A stretch of DNA of 64,000 nt from Lacibacter sp. H375. Its GTDB lineage: Bacteria > Bacteroidota > Bacteroidia > Chitinophagales > Chitinophagaceae. Every line of letters begins with the position of its first letter. Position 1 is the first letter of the stretch. Where the stretch lies: the NCBI RefSeq assembly GCF_037892425.1, contig NZ_JBBKTT010000001.1, positions 1,116,001-1,180,000 of the forward strand. Direction: 5' to 3'. Below the pieces are notes generated by a model, which searched no databases, was not told where the DNA came from, and saw only the letters and a list, made by a program, of their open reading frames with translations. Of the stretch, positions 53,091 through 61,908 are shown one piece after another. Both the position numbers and the translations under genes were made by a program.

Positions 53091-54359
53091 ATGTCCACGG
53101 CATTTACACCAGTACGTACAAGTGAACGTATTCATATTATGGATGCCCTGCGTGGTATTGCTATCCTGGGTATTTTTATTGCTAACCTGGGTGCGGGTTT
53201 TTCATTTTATGATTCTTCACTCAACAACGTTGGCCCTTACTTTCATAGGCTCGATCATACCTTTCACTTTTGGGAGCATGTTTTCATCGAAGGAAAGTTT
53301 TATTCCATCTTTAGTTTATTGTTTGGCTGGGGTATGGAAATACAATTAAAACGGAGTGAAATAAACGGGTTAACCCCTGTAAAGTTCATGCGCAGGCGAT
53401 TGGGTTTTATGTTTCTGCTTGGGCTTGCACATTTGTTATTGCTATGGACTGGTGATATTGTTGCGTTTTATGCATTGGTTGGCTTTGTGTTTTTATGGAT
53501 CCGCAAGTGGAACGATCGAAAATTATTTATCACAGCCATTGTCATGCTTTGCTTACCTGTGCTTATTTATTTCCTTCGAATGAAATGGAACGTCCTGCTG
53601 GCGCCTGCAGGTTTGCTTTATGGCACTGGTACAAAAATTGATTCGTATTTAACAGGTTCAAAATCTTTTGACGAGTTTTTGATCAACCTGAAAACAGGAA
53701 ACTATCTCTTCCAGTTAAAAAGCCTAGTCGCCGGTGTGTTTTACCGTTTTGGCGATTTGATTTTTCAAAGCCGTCCTTTAAAAGTGTTGGGCATGTTTAT
53801 CCTTGGTTACCTGCTGGGGCGTAATGACCGTTATAAAACCATTCTTGCAAATAAACAATTACTCTGGATGGTTGCAGGTGGAGGTTTACTTATTGGTTTA
53901 CCTGCAAACTATCACTTATCAAAATTGATGGAAACAGGTTTATACTACCAGTTGAAGATAGAAGGTGTTTATCAAAGCATTGCTTATGCATTGGGCGTAG
54001 CTCCATTGGCATTGGCTTATGTTGCATTGTTCTTTCTATTTGCTCAAACAACTTTTGGCAAAAAAGTGGTGAGCATACTTCAGCCGGTTGGTAAAATGGC
54101 ATTCACGAATTATATCAGTCACTCAGTGATCGGCACTATTGTTTTTTATGGGGCGGGCTTTGGTTTAGTCCGTGAAGTAGGACCGGTGTATTACACTGCG
54201 TTTGCATTGCTGGTATTTATCGGACAAATCATTCTAAGTACATTATGGTTGAAGTATTTTAACTATGGGCCCATTGAATGGTTATGGCGTAGTGCAACTT
54301 ATAAAAAATGGCAAACGTTCAAAAAGAAATCTCAAACAACTAATATCGATAACGAATAA
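53091..54359 (+). CDS. DUF418 family membrane protein
   Basis: 422 residues, about ten membrane helices. It begins RIHIMDALRGIAILGIFIAN, the acyltransferase-like start, and ends in the DUF418 signature (GKMAFTNYISHSVIGTIVFY, then NYGPIEWLWRSATYKKW). DUF418 proteins are thought to be acyltransferase-related; substrates are unknown. The stop overlaps the next ATG by one base (TAATG), so translation is probably coupled to the HGSNAT-type paralog that follows. Upstream 186 bases separate it from the dioxygenase gene and may hold a promoter. Confidence 0.9.
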   Translation: MSTAFTPVRTSERIHIMDALRGIAILGIFIANLGAGFSFYDSSLNNVGPYFHRLDHTFHFWEHVFIEGKFYSIFSLLFGWGMEIQLKRSEINGLTPVKFMRRRLGFMFLLGLAHLLLLWTGDIVAFYALVGFVFLWIRKWNDRKLFITAIVMLCLPVLIYFLRMKWNVLLAPAGLLYGTGTKIDSYLTGSKSFDEFLINLKTGNYLFQLKSLVAGVFYRFGDLIFQSRPLKVLGMFILGYLLGRNDRYKTILANKQLLWMVAGGGLLIGLPANYHLSKLMETGLYYQLKIEGVYQSIAYALGVAPLALAYVALFFLFAQTTFGKKVVSILQPVGKMAFTNYISHSVIGTIVFYGAGFGLVREVGPVYYTAFALLVFIGQIILSTLWLKYFNYGPIEWLWRSATYKKWQTFKKKSQTTNIDNE

Positions 54360-55540
54360 TGGAATCGACATTAACAACTAAACGGATAGAATCCATCGAT
54401 CTGCTTCGTGGCCTGGTGATGATCATTATGGCATTGGATCATACACGTGATTTTTTTCACAGGGAAGCTTTTACAGGAGATCCGCTGAATCCGGAAACAA
54501 CTACAGCTGCATTATATTTCACACGTTGGATCACTCATTTCTGTGCTCCTGCTTTTGTATTTCTTTCCGGTGTGTCTGCATGGCTGCAAAGCAAAAGGAA
54601 AACAACAAAAGAATTGAGTTGGTTTCTGATCACTCGTGGTTTTTGGTTGGTGCTGATCGAATTAACGGTGATGACATTTGGTGTATTAGGTGATATCTAT
54701 TTCAGTACCATCATTCTGGCAACAATATGGTCCATCGGAATCAACATGGTTATATTAGGGTTGCTCATTTGGTTACCATTCCGTGCTTTGCTCGTAATTG
54801 GTTTGTTGATCGTATTTGGTCATAATCTTCTGGACTTTGCTGAAGCAGAACGTAATGGCGCTGTTCCGGTATGGTGGAGCTTTTTGCATCGTCCCGCTTT
54901 TCTTCAACTGGGGACTAATTTTACATTAGGCATCATGTATCCTTTTCTGCCATGGACAGGGCTAATGATACTCGGTTACTGTTTCGGAAAACTTTTCAGC
55001 AATACAGAAACTGAACGTAGAAATAAACTATTGCTGTGGATGGGAGTTGCTGCATTACTGTTATTTGTCGTACTACGTTCGATTAATGTATATGGTGATT
55101 CACAACCCTGGAGTAGCCAAAAGACGGGGCTTCAAACATTTTTCTCTTTCATGAATGTGCAAAAGTATCCGCCATCGTTGCTTTTTATGAGTGTAACAAT
55201 TGGCGGCGCACTTATTTTCTTATCCTTTGTTAAGAGCACCAGTAGTCGTTTTGCGAAATTCGCTATCGTATTTGGCAGGGTTCCCCTGTTTTATTATATC
55301 GTACATTTTTATGTGCTACATATTATTTCAATTATCCTGTTCTTGGCGAGAGGGCATAGTATAGCAGAAGGAATGAATGTGCCAATTCCCTTTAAATTCA
55401 TTATACCGGGCGAAGGTTATAGTTTATGGATCGTGTATCTAGTCTGGATTTCTGTTGTGCTTGCATTGTACCCATTGTGCAAATGGTACGATAATTATAA
55501 AACCAATCATAAAGAAAAAAAGTGGTTGAGTTATTTATAA
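54359..55540 (+). CDS. HGSNAT/DUF1624-type membrane acyltransferase-like protein (paralog 2)
   Basis: 393 residues. It aligns end to end with the protein encoded at 50742-51929: [20 protein letters not shown] against [40 protein letters not shown] against [20 protein letters not shown], and the same ending with WLSYL. The duplication is thus clear. It starts on the last base of the DUF418 stop codon, so the two proteins may be produced together and form a complex. Role as for paralog 1: transmembrane acyl transfer is likely; acceptor unknown. Confidence 0.88.
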   Translation: [393 protein letters not shown]

Positions 55541-55590
55541 CTACAACCTGATGGTTCACCGAACATTCAACATTACCCAAATCCCTTGCA

Positions 55591-56427
55591 ATGGAATTCA
55601 TTAACAAACTACTCGCCATCAATTCCAATTATATCATCATTGGGTTGATGGTGCTTTTTTATTCGCTTGAACAATTGCTCATCAATCAATTCAACTTCAA
55701 AAAAAGACCGCAACACCTGTTTCAAAACAGTCTGTTTTATTTTGTTTTTTTTCTTGTAAACATTTTCTGGGCTTCGGTTACAGTTTTCAGTGTTGAATGG
55801 TTGAACAAGCATGAGATCGGGTTATTCTATCTTGTGCAACTGCCGCTTTGGTTAAAACTATTGCTGGGTGTTGCCATGATCGACCTGGTGAGCTACGGGT
55901 TTCACCGACTTTCACATGTGGTACCACTGCTCTGGCGTTTCCATCGTGTGCACCACAGTGATACAACCATGGACGCATCTACAAATTTTCGTGGGCATCC
56001 GATCGAAACTTTTCTTTGGTTTGGCAGCAGCAATATTCTTGCGGCTGCTGTTTTTGGTCTTGATTTACTTACACTGGGTTTGTACTTTTTTATTGCCAGC
56101 ATTTTCTTTTTCCTGGAGCATGCTAATTTTCGTTTCCCTAAATGGCTCGATAAAAGTATTGGCTTAGTCATAACAACACCTAACATCCACAAAGTGCATC
56201 ATGATCAGGATCAGTATTACACCGATTCTAACTTCTCTGATATTTTTATTTTATGGGATCGCCTGTTCGGTACCTATAAAAGTAAACCGGTTGAGCAAAT
56301 CAAACTGGGGTTGAAAGAATTTGACGAAGAGAAAAAGCAAACGTTCTGGTATTTGATGAAGAGTCCATTTATCGATGTAAAACGAATTGGCTCTGCCGAA
56401 TTAAATAAGATGGAACAACAGAAATAA
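55591..56427 (+). CDS. Sterol desaturase / fatty acid hydroxylase family membrane protein
   Basis: 278 residues and four or so membrane helices. The di-iron histidine boxes are visible: HRLSHVVPLLWRFHRVHHSD (HxxxH and HxxHH), LEHANF, and NIHKVHHDQDQYYTDSNFSD (HxxHH). The family inserts oxygen into, or desaturates, lipids such as sterols, fatty acids and carotenoids. It needs an electron donor not seen nearby. It sits 50 bases after the HGSNAT-type gene, in the same operon. It may act on a lipid that the acyltransferase-like proteins modify; inference. Confidence 0.92.
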   Translation: MEFINKLLAINSNYIIIGLMVLFYSLEQLLINQFNFKKRPQHLFQNSLFYFVFFLVNIFWASVTVFSVEWLNKHEIGLFYLVQLPLWLKLLLGVAMIDLVSYGFHRLSHVVPLLWRFHRVHHSDTTMDASTNFRGHPIETFLWFGSSNILAAAVFGLDLLTLGLYFFIASIFFFLEHANFRFPKWLDKSIGLVITTPNIHKVHHDQDQYYTDSNFSDIFILWDRLFGTYKSKPVEQIKLGLKEFDEEKKQTFWYLMKSPFIDVKRIGSAELNKMEQQK

Positions 56428-56599
56428 AATGAATCACAAAACGAAGCTTCGCTTTTCGCTACTGCTCCTTCTTACGTATGTACTCACCGCATAGGTGCGG
56501 GTGAGCAAAAAAGCCAAAGCATAAAAACACAGTTACGATTCTATTCGAAATAAAATAACGAGTTGTTGAAGCAACAACACTGAACAAAAATTTGAAGCA
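56428..56599. other. Non-coding gap with a hairpin
   Basis: 172 bases. CTCACCGCA / TGCGGGTGAG (56483-56505) forms a 9-bp stem with one bulged G, but an A-run instead of a T-run follows, so it is not a normal plus-strand terminator. A promoter for the serine hydrolase gene could lie here; none was identified. Confidence 0.35.
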
Positions 56600-57739
56600 A
56601 TGAAAAAAATCAGTATTCTTTTTTTACTCCTGTACTCATTTAGCAGTCTTGCACAAACTTATTTTCCTGATGCAGACTGGCAAACAAAAAAGCCCGAAGA
56701 GTTAAAGATGAATAAAGTTTGGCTCGACAGTGCAGTAAGTTTTGCATTGAAAAATGAAAACAAAGTTGAACGTGACTTGCGTATTGCCAATATGAAATCT
56801 TATTCACGGGAACCGGGATATAAAATGATCGGGCCTATGAAAGAAAGAGGTGGCCCTGCGGGATTAGTGATCAAGAACGGATACATCGTTGCGCAGTGGG
56901 GCGATGTGAACAGAGTTGATATGACGTTTAGTGTAACAAAAAGTTATCTCTCTACTGTTGCAGGTTTAGCAGTTGACAATGGATTGATCAAAAGCGTAAA
57001 CGATAAAGTTGGTCAATATGTGTGGGACGGCTACTTTGAAAGTGCGCATAATTCAAAAATAACCTGGGAACATTTGCTCAACCAATCATCCGATTGGAAC
57101 GGAAGTTTGTTTGGTTTACACGATTGGGCCGATCGTCCGCCAAGAGAAGGCAGCATTGATGACTGGAAGAACCGTAAGCTGCTTGAACCCGGAACAAATT
57201 ATGAATACAATGATGTACGTGTAAATCTCCTTGCTTATTCGTTATTGCAGGTTTGGCGTAAACCATTGCCTGTTGTGTTTAAAGAGAAGATCATGGATCC
57301 CATTGGAGCCTCCACTACATGGCGTTGGTTTGGTTACGAAAATTCTTTTGTAACTCTTGATGGATTAACAATGCAATCAGTTAGTGGCGGCGGTCATCAT
57401 GGTGGTGGCATCTTCATCAATACACTTGATCATGCAAGGTTTGGTTTGTTGTTTTTGCGAAATGGAAAATGGAAAAATCAACAACTGATTTCTGAAAAAT
57501 GGATCACTGCTGCACAGCAACCATCTGCTGCCAATAAAAATTATGGTTACCTGTGGTGGTTAAATACAGATCAGAGCTGGAAGGGCATCTCCCCCAAAGT
57601 ATATTATGCAGCAGGATTCGGTGGCAATTATATCATCATCGATAAAGAACATGACTTGGTAGTTGTTACCCGTTGGATGGATGACAGTAAGGTGGCCGAG
57701 ATGCTGAGCCTCGTTATTAAATCGATCGAAGCAAAATAA
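56600..57739 (+). CDS. Serine hydrolase, class C beta-lactamase-like, exported
   Basis: 379 residues. The signal peptide ends at SLAQ (residue 19). The catalytic Ser and Lys are in MTFSVTKSYLSTVAG (SxxK); the Tyr of motif two is in YEYNDVRVNLLAYS, where the usual YxN reads Y-N-D; the third motif is replaced by GGGHHGGGIFIN, as in esterases and D-aminopeptidases of this family. The C-terminus (YLWWLNTDQSWKGI, YYAAGFGGNYIIIDKEHDL) is typical. Such proteins hydrolyse esters, D-amino peptides or lactams; true lactamase action is not expected. It is followed after 32 bases by an amino-acid permease gene. Confidence 0.9.
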   Translation: MKKISILFLLLYSFSSLAQTYFPDADWQTKKPEELKMNKVWLDSAVSFALKNENKVERDLRIANMKSYSREPGYKMIGPMKERGGPAGLVIKNGYIVAQWGDVNRVDMTFSVTKSYLSTVAGLAVDNGLIKSVNDKVGQYVWDGYFESAHNSKITWEHLLNQSSDWNGSLFGLHDWADRPPREGSIDDWKNRKLLEPGTNYEYNDVRVNLLAYSLLQVWRKPLPVVFKEKIMDPIGASTTWRWFGYENSFVTLDGLTMQSVSGGGHHGGGIFINTLDHARFGLLFLRNGKWKNQQLISEKWITAAQQPSAANKNYGYLWWLNTDQSWKGISPKVYYAAGFGGNYIIIDKEHDLVVVTRWMDDSKVAEMLSLVIKSIEAK

Positions 57740-57771
57740 TTTCAAACAGCTTTCACACTTAACCCAAACAC

Positions 57772-59109
57772 ATGAAGCCGGTTTCAAAAAAAGAAAATCT
57801 TAAACGAGAAATCGGTGTCAGGTCGTTAACGTTGGCCATTGTAAACATCACAGCCGGCTCGGGCATTTTTATTATCCCTGCAATTATTGCTGAAGATCTT
57901 GGTGCTGCTGCTATTCTTGCTTACCTGGTATGTGGCGCACTTATTTTTTTAATTGGTCTTTGCTTTGCCGAAGTGGGTTCCAAAACTTCTGTGAGTGGTG
58001 GCGTTTATAGTTATATAGAAACGGCTTTTGGTCCTTTTGCAGGATTCCTTGCTAATAATATCTATTGGCTTGGAGGATGCATTGTATCAGACGCAGCCAT
58101 TGCCAATGCATTGGTTGATACGTTGAAATATTTTTTCCCTTTCTTAAGTAACGAAGTTTTCCGGGTAGTTTTATTAGTGTTTGTTTTTGTAACGATAACA
58201 CTTATAAATATCCGAAGTGTAAAAAACGGTGTACGCCTCATTGAGTTTGCTGCACTCGGAAAATTAATTCCATTGATAGCAGTAGTAGTTGCAGGAGCAG
58301 CGTTTCTGTCACCAGAAAATCTACGCTGGACAATCGAACCAACTTTCAGCAATCTGGGCACAGCATCATTGCTTTTATTTTTCGCTTTTATCGGTTTAGA
58401 TGGCCCTTTAAGTAATGGTGGTGAAATAAAAAATCCAAAACGCACTGTGCCGCTTGGAATATTTTTCGGCATAACGGCAGTATTACTTTTATACATCTCT
58501 ATTCAGCTGGTAACACAAGGTGTGCTCGGTGCAACTGTTACAGCGCATAAAGATGCTCCGTTGGCTGCAGTGGCAAATATTGCGTTTGGCAAATGGGGAG
58601 CCATCATCATTATTGCAGCCAGTGCACTTTCAATGTTAGGTGCATTGGGTGGCGAAATACTTTCTATTCCACGGATCTTATTTGCCGGCGCAAGAGATGG
58701 ACTACTGCCAAAGCCATTGGCGAAAGTTCACGACCGCTATTTTACGCCACATGTTGCCATTGCATTTTATGCGTCGTTGGGTTTGATACTGGCTATATCC
58801 GGTGGCTTTAAACAGCTTGCTACTATTGCCAGTGCAGCGGTGTTGATCATTTATCTGGGCGTTGTATTGTCTTCAGTAAAACTCAGGAGAAAAGATACCG
58901 TAACAACCGAAAAAACATTTCGTGTGCCTGGTGGCATCATTGTTCCATTGTTGGCTGCTGCCGGTATTATTTGGTTGCTATCGAATTTAACCAGAAATGA
59001 ACTTACAGGTATTGGTCTGTTTATGATCGTGTTCTCTATTGCCTATTTCATTATGAAACAGGTAAAAAAGAAGAAGCAGGATAAAGAGAACAGTGGTTTG
59101 AAAGAATAA
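57772..59109 (+). CDS. APC family amino-acid permease
   Basis: 445 residues, twelve membrane helices. Helix 1 shows LAIVNITAGSGIFIIPAIIA, the unwound GSGIF substrate motif of APC transporters. ISIQLVTQGVLGATVTAHKD and AGARDGLLPKPLAKVHDRYF, ahead of THPHVA-like RYFTPHVAIAFY, are typical of amino-acid permeases of the YfnA/CAT type. It imports an amino acid, probably with protons. Placed between a secreted serine hydrolase and hydrolases of N-acyl and N-carbamoyl amino acids, it is the likely uptake step for the products; inference. Confidence 0.93.
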   Translation: MKPVSKKENLKREIGVRSLTLAIVNITAGSGIFIIPAIIAEDLGAAAILAYLVCGALIFLIGLCFAEVGSKTSVSGGVYSYIETAFGPFAGFLANNIYWLGGCIVSDAAIANALVDTLKYFFPFLSNEVFRVVLLVFVFVTITLINIRSVKNGVRLIEFAALGKLIPLIAVVVAGAAFLSPENLRWTIEPTFSNLGTASLLLFFAFIGLDGPLSNGGEIKNPKRTVPLGIFFGITAVLLLYISIQLVTQGVLGATVTAHKDAPLAAVANIAFGKWGAIIIIAASALSMLGALGGEILSIPRILFAGARDGLLPKPLAKVHDRYFTPHVAIAFYASLGLILAISGGFKQLATIASAAVLIIYLGVVLSSVKLRRKDTVTTEKTFRVPGGIIVPLLAAAGIIWLLSNLTRNELTGIGLFMIVFSIAYFIMKQVKKKKQDKENSGLKE

Positions 59110-59148
59110 CAATTTCATTAAAAAAAAGTACAGACAAAACAATTCCGC

Positions 59149-59595
59149 ATGATGCAAAAAATAAAAGTTCTGCTTGTTGTACTGCTCTTTTCTGCAAGCG
59201 CAAGTGCACAAAGCACACAAGAAGAGAAAAGGGTACAGCAAGCCGTTGAAAATATGTTTGCCACCTTAACCAATGCTGATACGGCTGCGTTGAAAACATT
59301 TGTTGCGGCCAATGTGCATTTTTATGAGTATGGCCAGGTGTGGACGATTGATACATTGATTCAAAAAGTAATACAGGGTGCATCTGTACCTGGTTTCAAA
59401 CGAACCAACAGCTTTGAGTTTGTAAGCACCACCATCAATAAAAATACGGCATGGGTTACCTATTATCTGCAATCAACCATTACCAGGAACGGGAAAGACG
59501 ATATTGTAAAATGGATGGAAACAGTTGTTTTAATAAAACAAAAAAAACAGTGGAAAATAAATGTGTTGCATTCAACCAGATTGCCTAAAAATTAA
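59149..59595 (+). CDS. Exported NTF2-like (SnoaL/DUF4440-type) protein
   Basis: 148 residues. The signal peptide is MMQKIKVLLVVLLFSASASA (a second ATG at 59152 is equally possible). The mature domain EEKRVQQAVENMFATLTNAD, NVHFYEYGQVWT, AWVTYYLQSTITRN and WKINVLHSTRLPKN follows the alpha+beta cone fold of NTF2-like proteins. They may be enzymes or ligand-binding; no catalytic pair can be named here. It is 10 bases ahead of the amidohydrolase gene and related in fold to the N-terminal half of the protein at 61088-61876. Confidence 0.82.
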   Translation: MMQKIKVLLVVLLFSASASAQSTQEEKRVQQAVENMFATLTNADTAALKTFVAANVHFYEYGQVWTIDTLIQKVIQGASVPGFKRTNSFEFVSTTINKNTAWVTYYLQSTITRNGKDDIVKWMETVVLIKQKKQWKINVLHSTRLPKN

Positions 59596-59605
59596 AACCA
59601 GCTAT

Positions 59606-61081
59606 ATGAAAAAATTATTCACTTCGATTTGTATCATCTTGTCATTTACGGCTTTTGCCCAGTCAGCCATTGTATATGATATAGTGCTCAAAGGTGGCCG
59701 TGTGATTGATCCCGAAACAAAACTTGATGCTATCAGAAATGTGGGCATTCTCAACAACCGCATTGCACAGATCAGTAGTGAGGCCTTGCAGGGAAAACAA
59801 GTAATTGATGTAAGCGGCTTAGTTGTAGCACCGGGTTTTATTGATCTGCATATACATGGCCGCAGCAATGTGGAGCAGGAATACCAATTGCATGATGGCG
59901 TAACAACTGCTTTAGAATTGGAATGGGGAATTGAACATATTGGCAAATGGTACGAGTCAAGAAAAGGTAAAGCACTGATCAATTACGGTGCAAGTGTAAA
60001 CTGGCCTTTTGAACGCTTTAAAGCAATTGGTAAATATCAGAACGCTGTAGATAGTTTACTACAAATGACACTGAAAGGAGAAGCAAACATTGGGGCAATG
60101 ACCAACACTATTTTACGGGCCGCTGCTGAAACGATTTCTCCCGATGCATTGAATCAAACATTGGCAAACATTAAAGTATCATTGGCTGAAGGTGGTATTG
60201 GCATTGGGGCTCCTATTGGCTATTTGCCTAAAACAAATCCCAATGAAATGTACCAGGTGTATAAACTGGCTGGTGAGTTAAATGCACTTGTGTTTTCGCA
60301 TGTACGGCAGCCGGATATTATTTCTATACAGGAAGCAATGGCTGTTGCAGTACTAACCAAAGCGCCGTTGCACATTGTACACATCAACAGTATGTCGCTG
60401 GGAAATATCGGACTGTCGCTGGAGATGGTAAATGCAGCAAACAAAAAAGGTTTTGACATCAGTACCGAATTATACCCTTATACCGCAGCTTCCACTTCGC
60501 TGCAAAGTGCCATGTTTGATGAAGGCTGGCAGCAACGGCTTGGCATTAGCTACAGCGATCTGCAATGGGTGGCAACAGGCGAACGCCTTACCAAAGAAAC
60601 ATTTGATGCCTTTCGCAAAACAAGCGGTGTGGTGATCATTCATGTGATGAAACCCGAATGGATTAAAATGGGTATTGCTGCTCCGGGTGTTATGATTGGT
60701 TCTGATGGAATGACGTATGCCAAGCTTGCACACCCTCGCACTGCCGGAACTTTCTCAAGAGTACTCGGTAAATATGTAAGAGAAGATAAAGTGATTGACT
60801 TAATTACTGCTCTTGAAAAAATGACGCTGCTTCCTGCAAAACGTTTAGAAAACATTGCACCATCCATGCGTTTCAAAGGACGAATACAGGTGGGTGCCGA
60901 TGCTGATATCAGCATCTTCAACCCCAACACTATTATTGATAAAGCAACATTTGAAAAAGGACTTGATTTTTCAGCAGGTATTGAATATGTTATGGTGAAC
61001 GGAAGTTTTGTATTGAAGAATGGAAAAACAGTAGCCAATGTTTTTGCGGGGCAGGCGGTGTATGGAAAGTTTAAAAATTAA
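59606..61081 (+). CDS. N-acyl-D-amino-acid deacylase-like amidohydrolase, exported
   Basis: 491 residues from the ATG at 59606 (signal peptide to AFAQ); a longer frame from 59561 overlaps the previous gene and buries the signal. Metal ligands are seen in GFIDLHIHGRSN (HxH), LVFSHVRQPD, PLHIVHINSM and GSDGMTYAKLAHPRTAGTFS. The C-terminus (FSRVLGKYVREDKVI, GADADISIFNPNTI) follows the D-aminoacylase pattern closely. The N-terminal half differs: at GVTTALELEWG, where D-aminoacylases have GVTTVVVGNCG, the bridging Cys position is Trp and two Glu flank it. So the metal site is probably altered. Substrate: an N-acylated or lactam-type amino acid derivative, by inference. Confidence 0.88.
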   Translation: MKKLFTSICIILSFTAFAQSAIVYDIVLKGGRVIDPETKLDAIRNVGILNNRIAQISSEALQGKQVIDVSGLVVAPGFIDLHIHGRSNVEQEYQLHDGVTTALELEWGIEHIGKWYESRKGKALINYGASVNWPFERFKAIGKYQNAVDSLLQMTLKGEANIGAMTNTILRAAAETISPDALNQTLANIKVSLAEGGIGIGAPIGYLPKTNPNEMYQVYKLAGELNALVFSHVRQPDIISIQEAMAVAVLTKAPLHIVHINSMSLGNIGLSLEMVNAANKKGFDISTELYPYTAASTSLQSAMFDEGWQQRLGISYSDLQWVATGERLTKETFDAFRKTSGVVIIHVMKPEWIKMGIAAPGVMIGSDGMTYAKLAHPRTAGTFSRVLGKYVREDKVIDLITALEKMTLLPAKRLENIAPSMRFKGRIQVGADADISIFNPNTIIDKATFEKGLDFSAGIEYVMVNGSFVLKNGKTVANVFAGQAVYGKFKN

Positions 61082-61087
61082 AACAAA

Positions 61088-61876
61088 ATGAACAACGTTC
61101 GAATTTCTTTACTCATTCTTTTCCTGCTGATTCACTTTAGTGTAAAGGCGCAGAATAAAGACTCAAAAGCTGTTATGAAATCCGTTAACGATTTCGTTAC
61201 AGCGTTTAATCATTTTAACTGGGATACGTTTCGGGGATCATTCACTGATGATGCAACTATTTTTTATCCTTATTGGAGTCAAGCAAAACGGATACATGGC
61301 AGACAAGAAATTGAAAAAGCGTGGTTGACTATTTTCCCGGAATTTATAGATATCAATAATAGCAGAAAACTACAAATAAGCCCGAAGGACATCCATCTCC
61401 AACTCTACCAACAAAATGCAATTGTTACATTTCATTTAGGTGATGGACTAAATTCATTATCCAGAAGAACCTTACTAATGATAAAGGAAAAAGGAAGTTG
61501 GAAAATTGCTCATCTTCACGCCTCCTCTGTAACAAAAGACCCTGTTGTTTCGAAAGATACAAGTAAACTAAACATCGATGTTTTAAAAGCTTCGCCTGCC
61601 AATTTCAAATTATTATTAGAAAACGAGCATGTAAGAGTGCTTGAATATACGCTGAAGCCGGGCGAAAAAGATACAGCACATACGCACCCTGCCAAATCTT
61701 CTTATATAGTAACCGGAGGTAAAATAAAAGTACATTTTGAAAATGGCGAAACCATTTCAGTTGATGAAGTGGCCGGAACAGCTTCGTGGATGGGTTATAC
61801 AGGTAAGCACTACGTAGAAAATATCGGCAACACAACTATAAAAATTGTAATAACGGAAGTTAAATCAGTGAGATAA
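61088..61876 (+). CDS. Exported NTF2-like / cupin fusion protein
   Basis: 262 residues. A signal peptide (to VKAQ, residue 22) is followed by an NTF2-like domain (about 28-150; VNDFVTAFNHFNWDTFRGSF, WKIAHLHASSV) and a cupin domain (about 165-262; VRVLEYTLKPGEKDTAHTHP, IVTGGKIKVHFENGE, GKHYVENIGNTTIKIVITEV). The cupin has the His-x-His of motif 1 (HTHP) and a His in GKHYVEN; motif 2 ligands are incomplete. Cupin folds can bind metals or act as isomerases or dioxygenases. The gene starts 6 bases after the amidohydrolase stop, so it is certainly in the same operon. Confidence 0.83.
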   Translation: MNNVRISLLILFLLIHFSVKAQNKDSKAVMKSVNDFVTAFNHFNWDTFRGSFTDDATIFYPYWSQAKRIHGRQEIEKAWLTIFPEFIDINNSRKLQISPKDIHLQLYQQNAIVTFHLGDGLNSLSRRTLLMIKEKGSWKIAHLHASSVTKDPVVSKDTSKLNIDVLKASPANFKLLLENEHVRVLEYTLKPGEKDTAHTHPAKSSYIVTGGKIKVHFENGETISVDEVAGTASWMGYTGKHYVENIGNTTIKIVITEVKSVR

Positions 61877-61908
61877 ATTTTTGAAATGAAAAAAACAAAT
61901 AAGAATAC

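Noticed and set aside
56483-56505. Terminator after the sterol-desaturase gene
   Set aside because: The hairpin is real but followed by A residues, not T, on the plus strand.
56600-57739. Antibiotic-resistance class C beta-lactamase
   Set aside because: The third motif is HHGGG instead of KTG and motif two is Y-N-D; the pattern fits esterase/aminopeptidase-type serine hydrolases.
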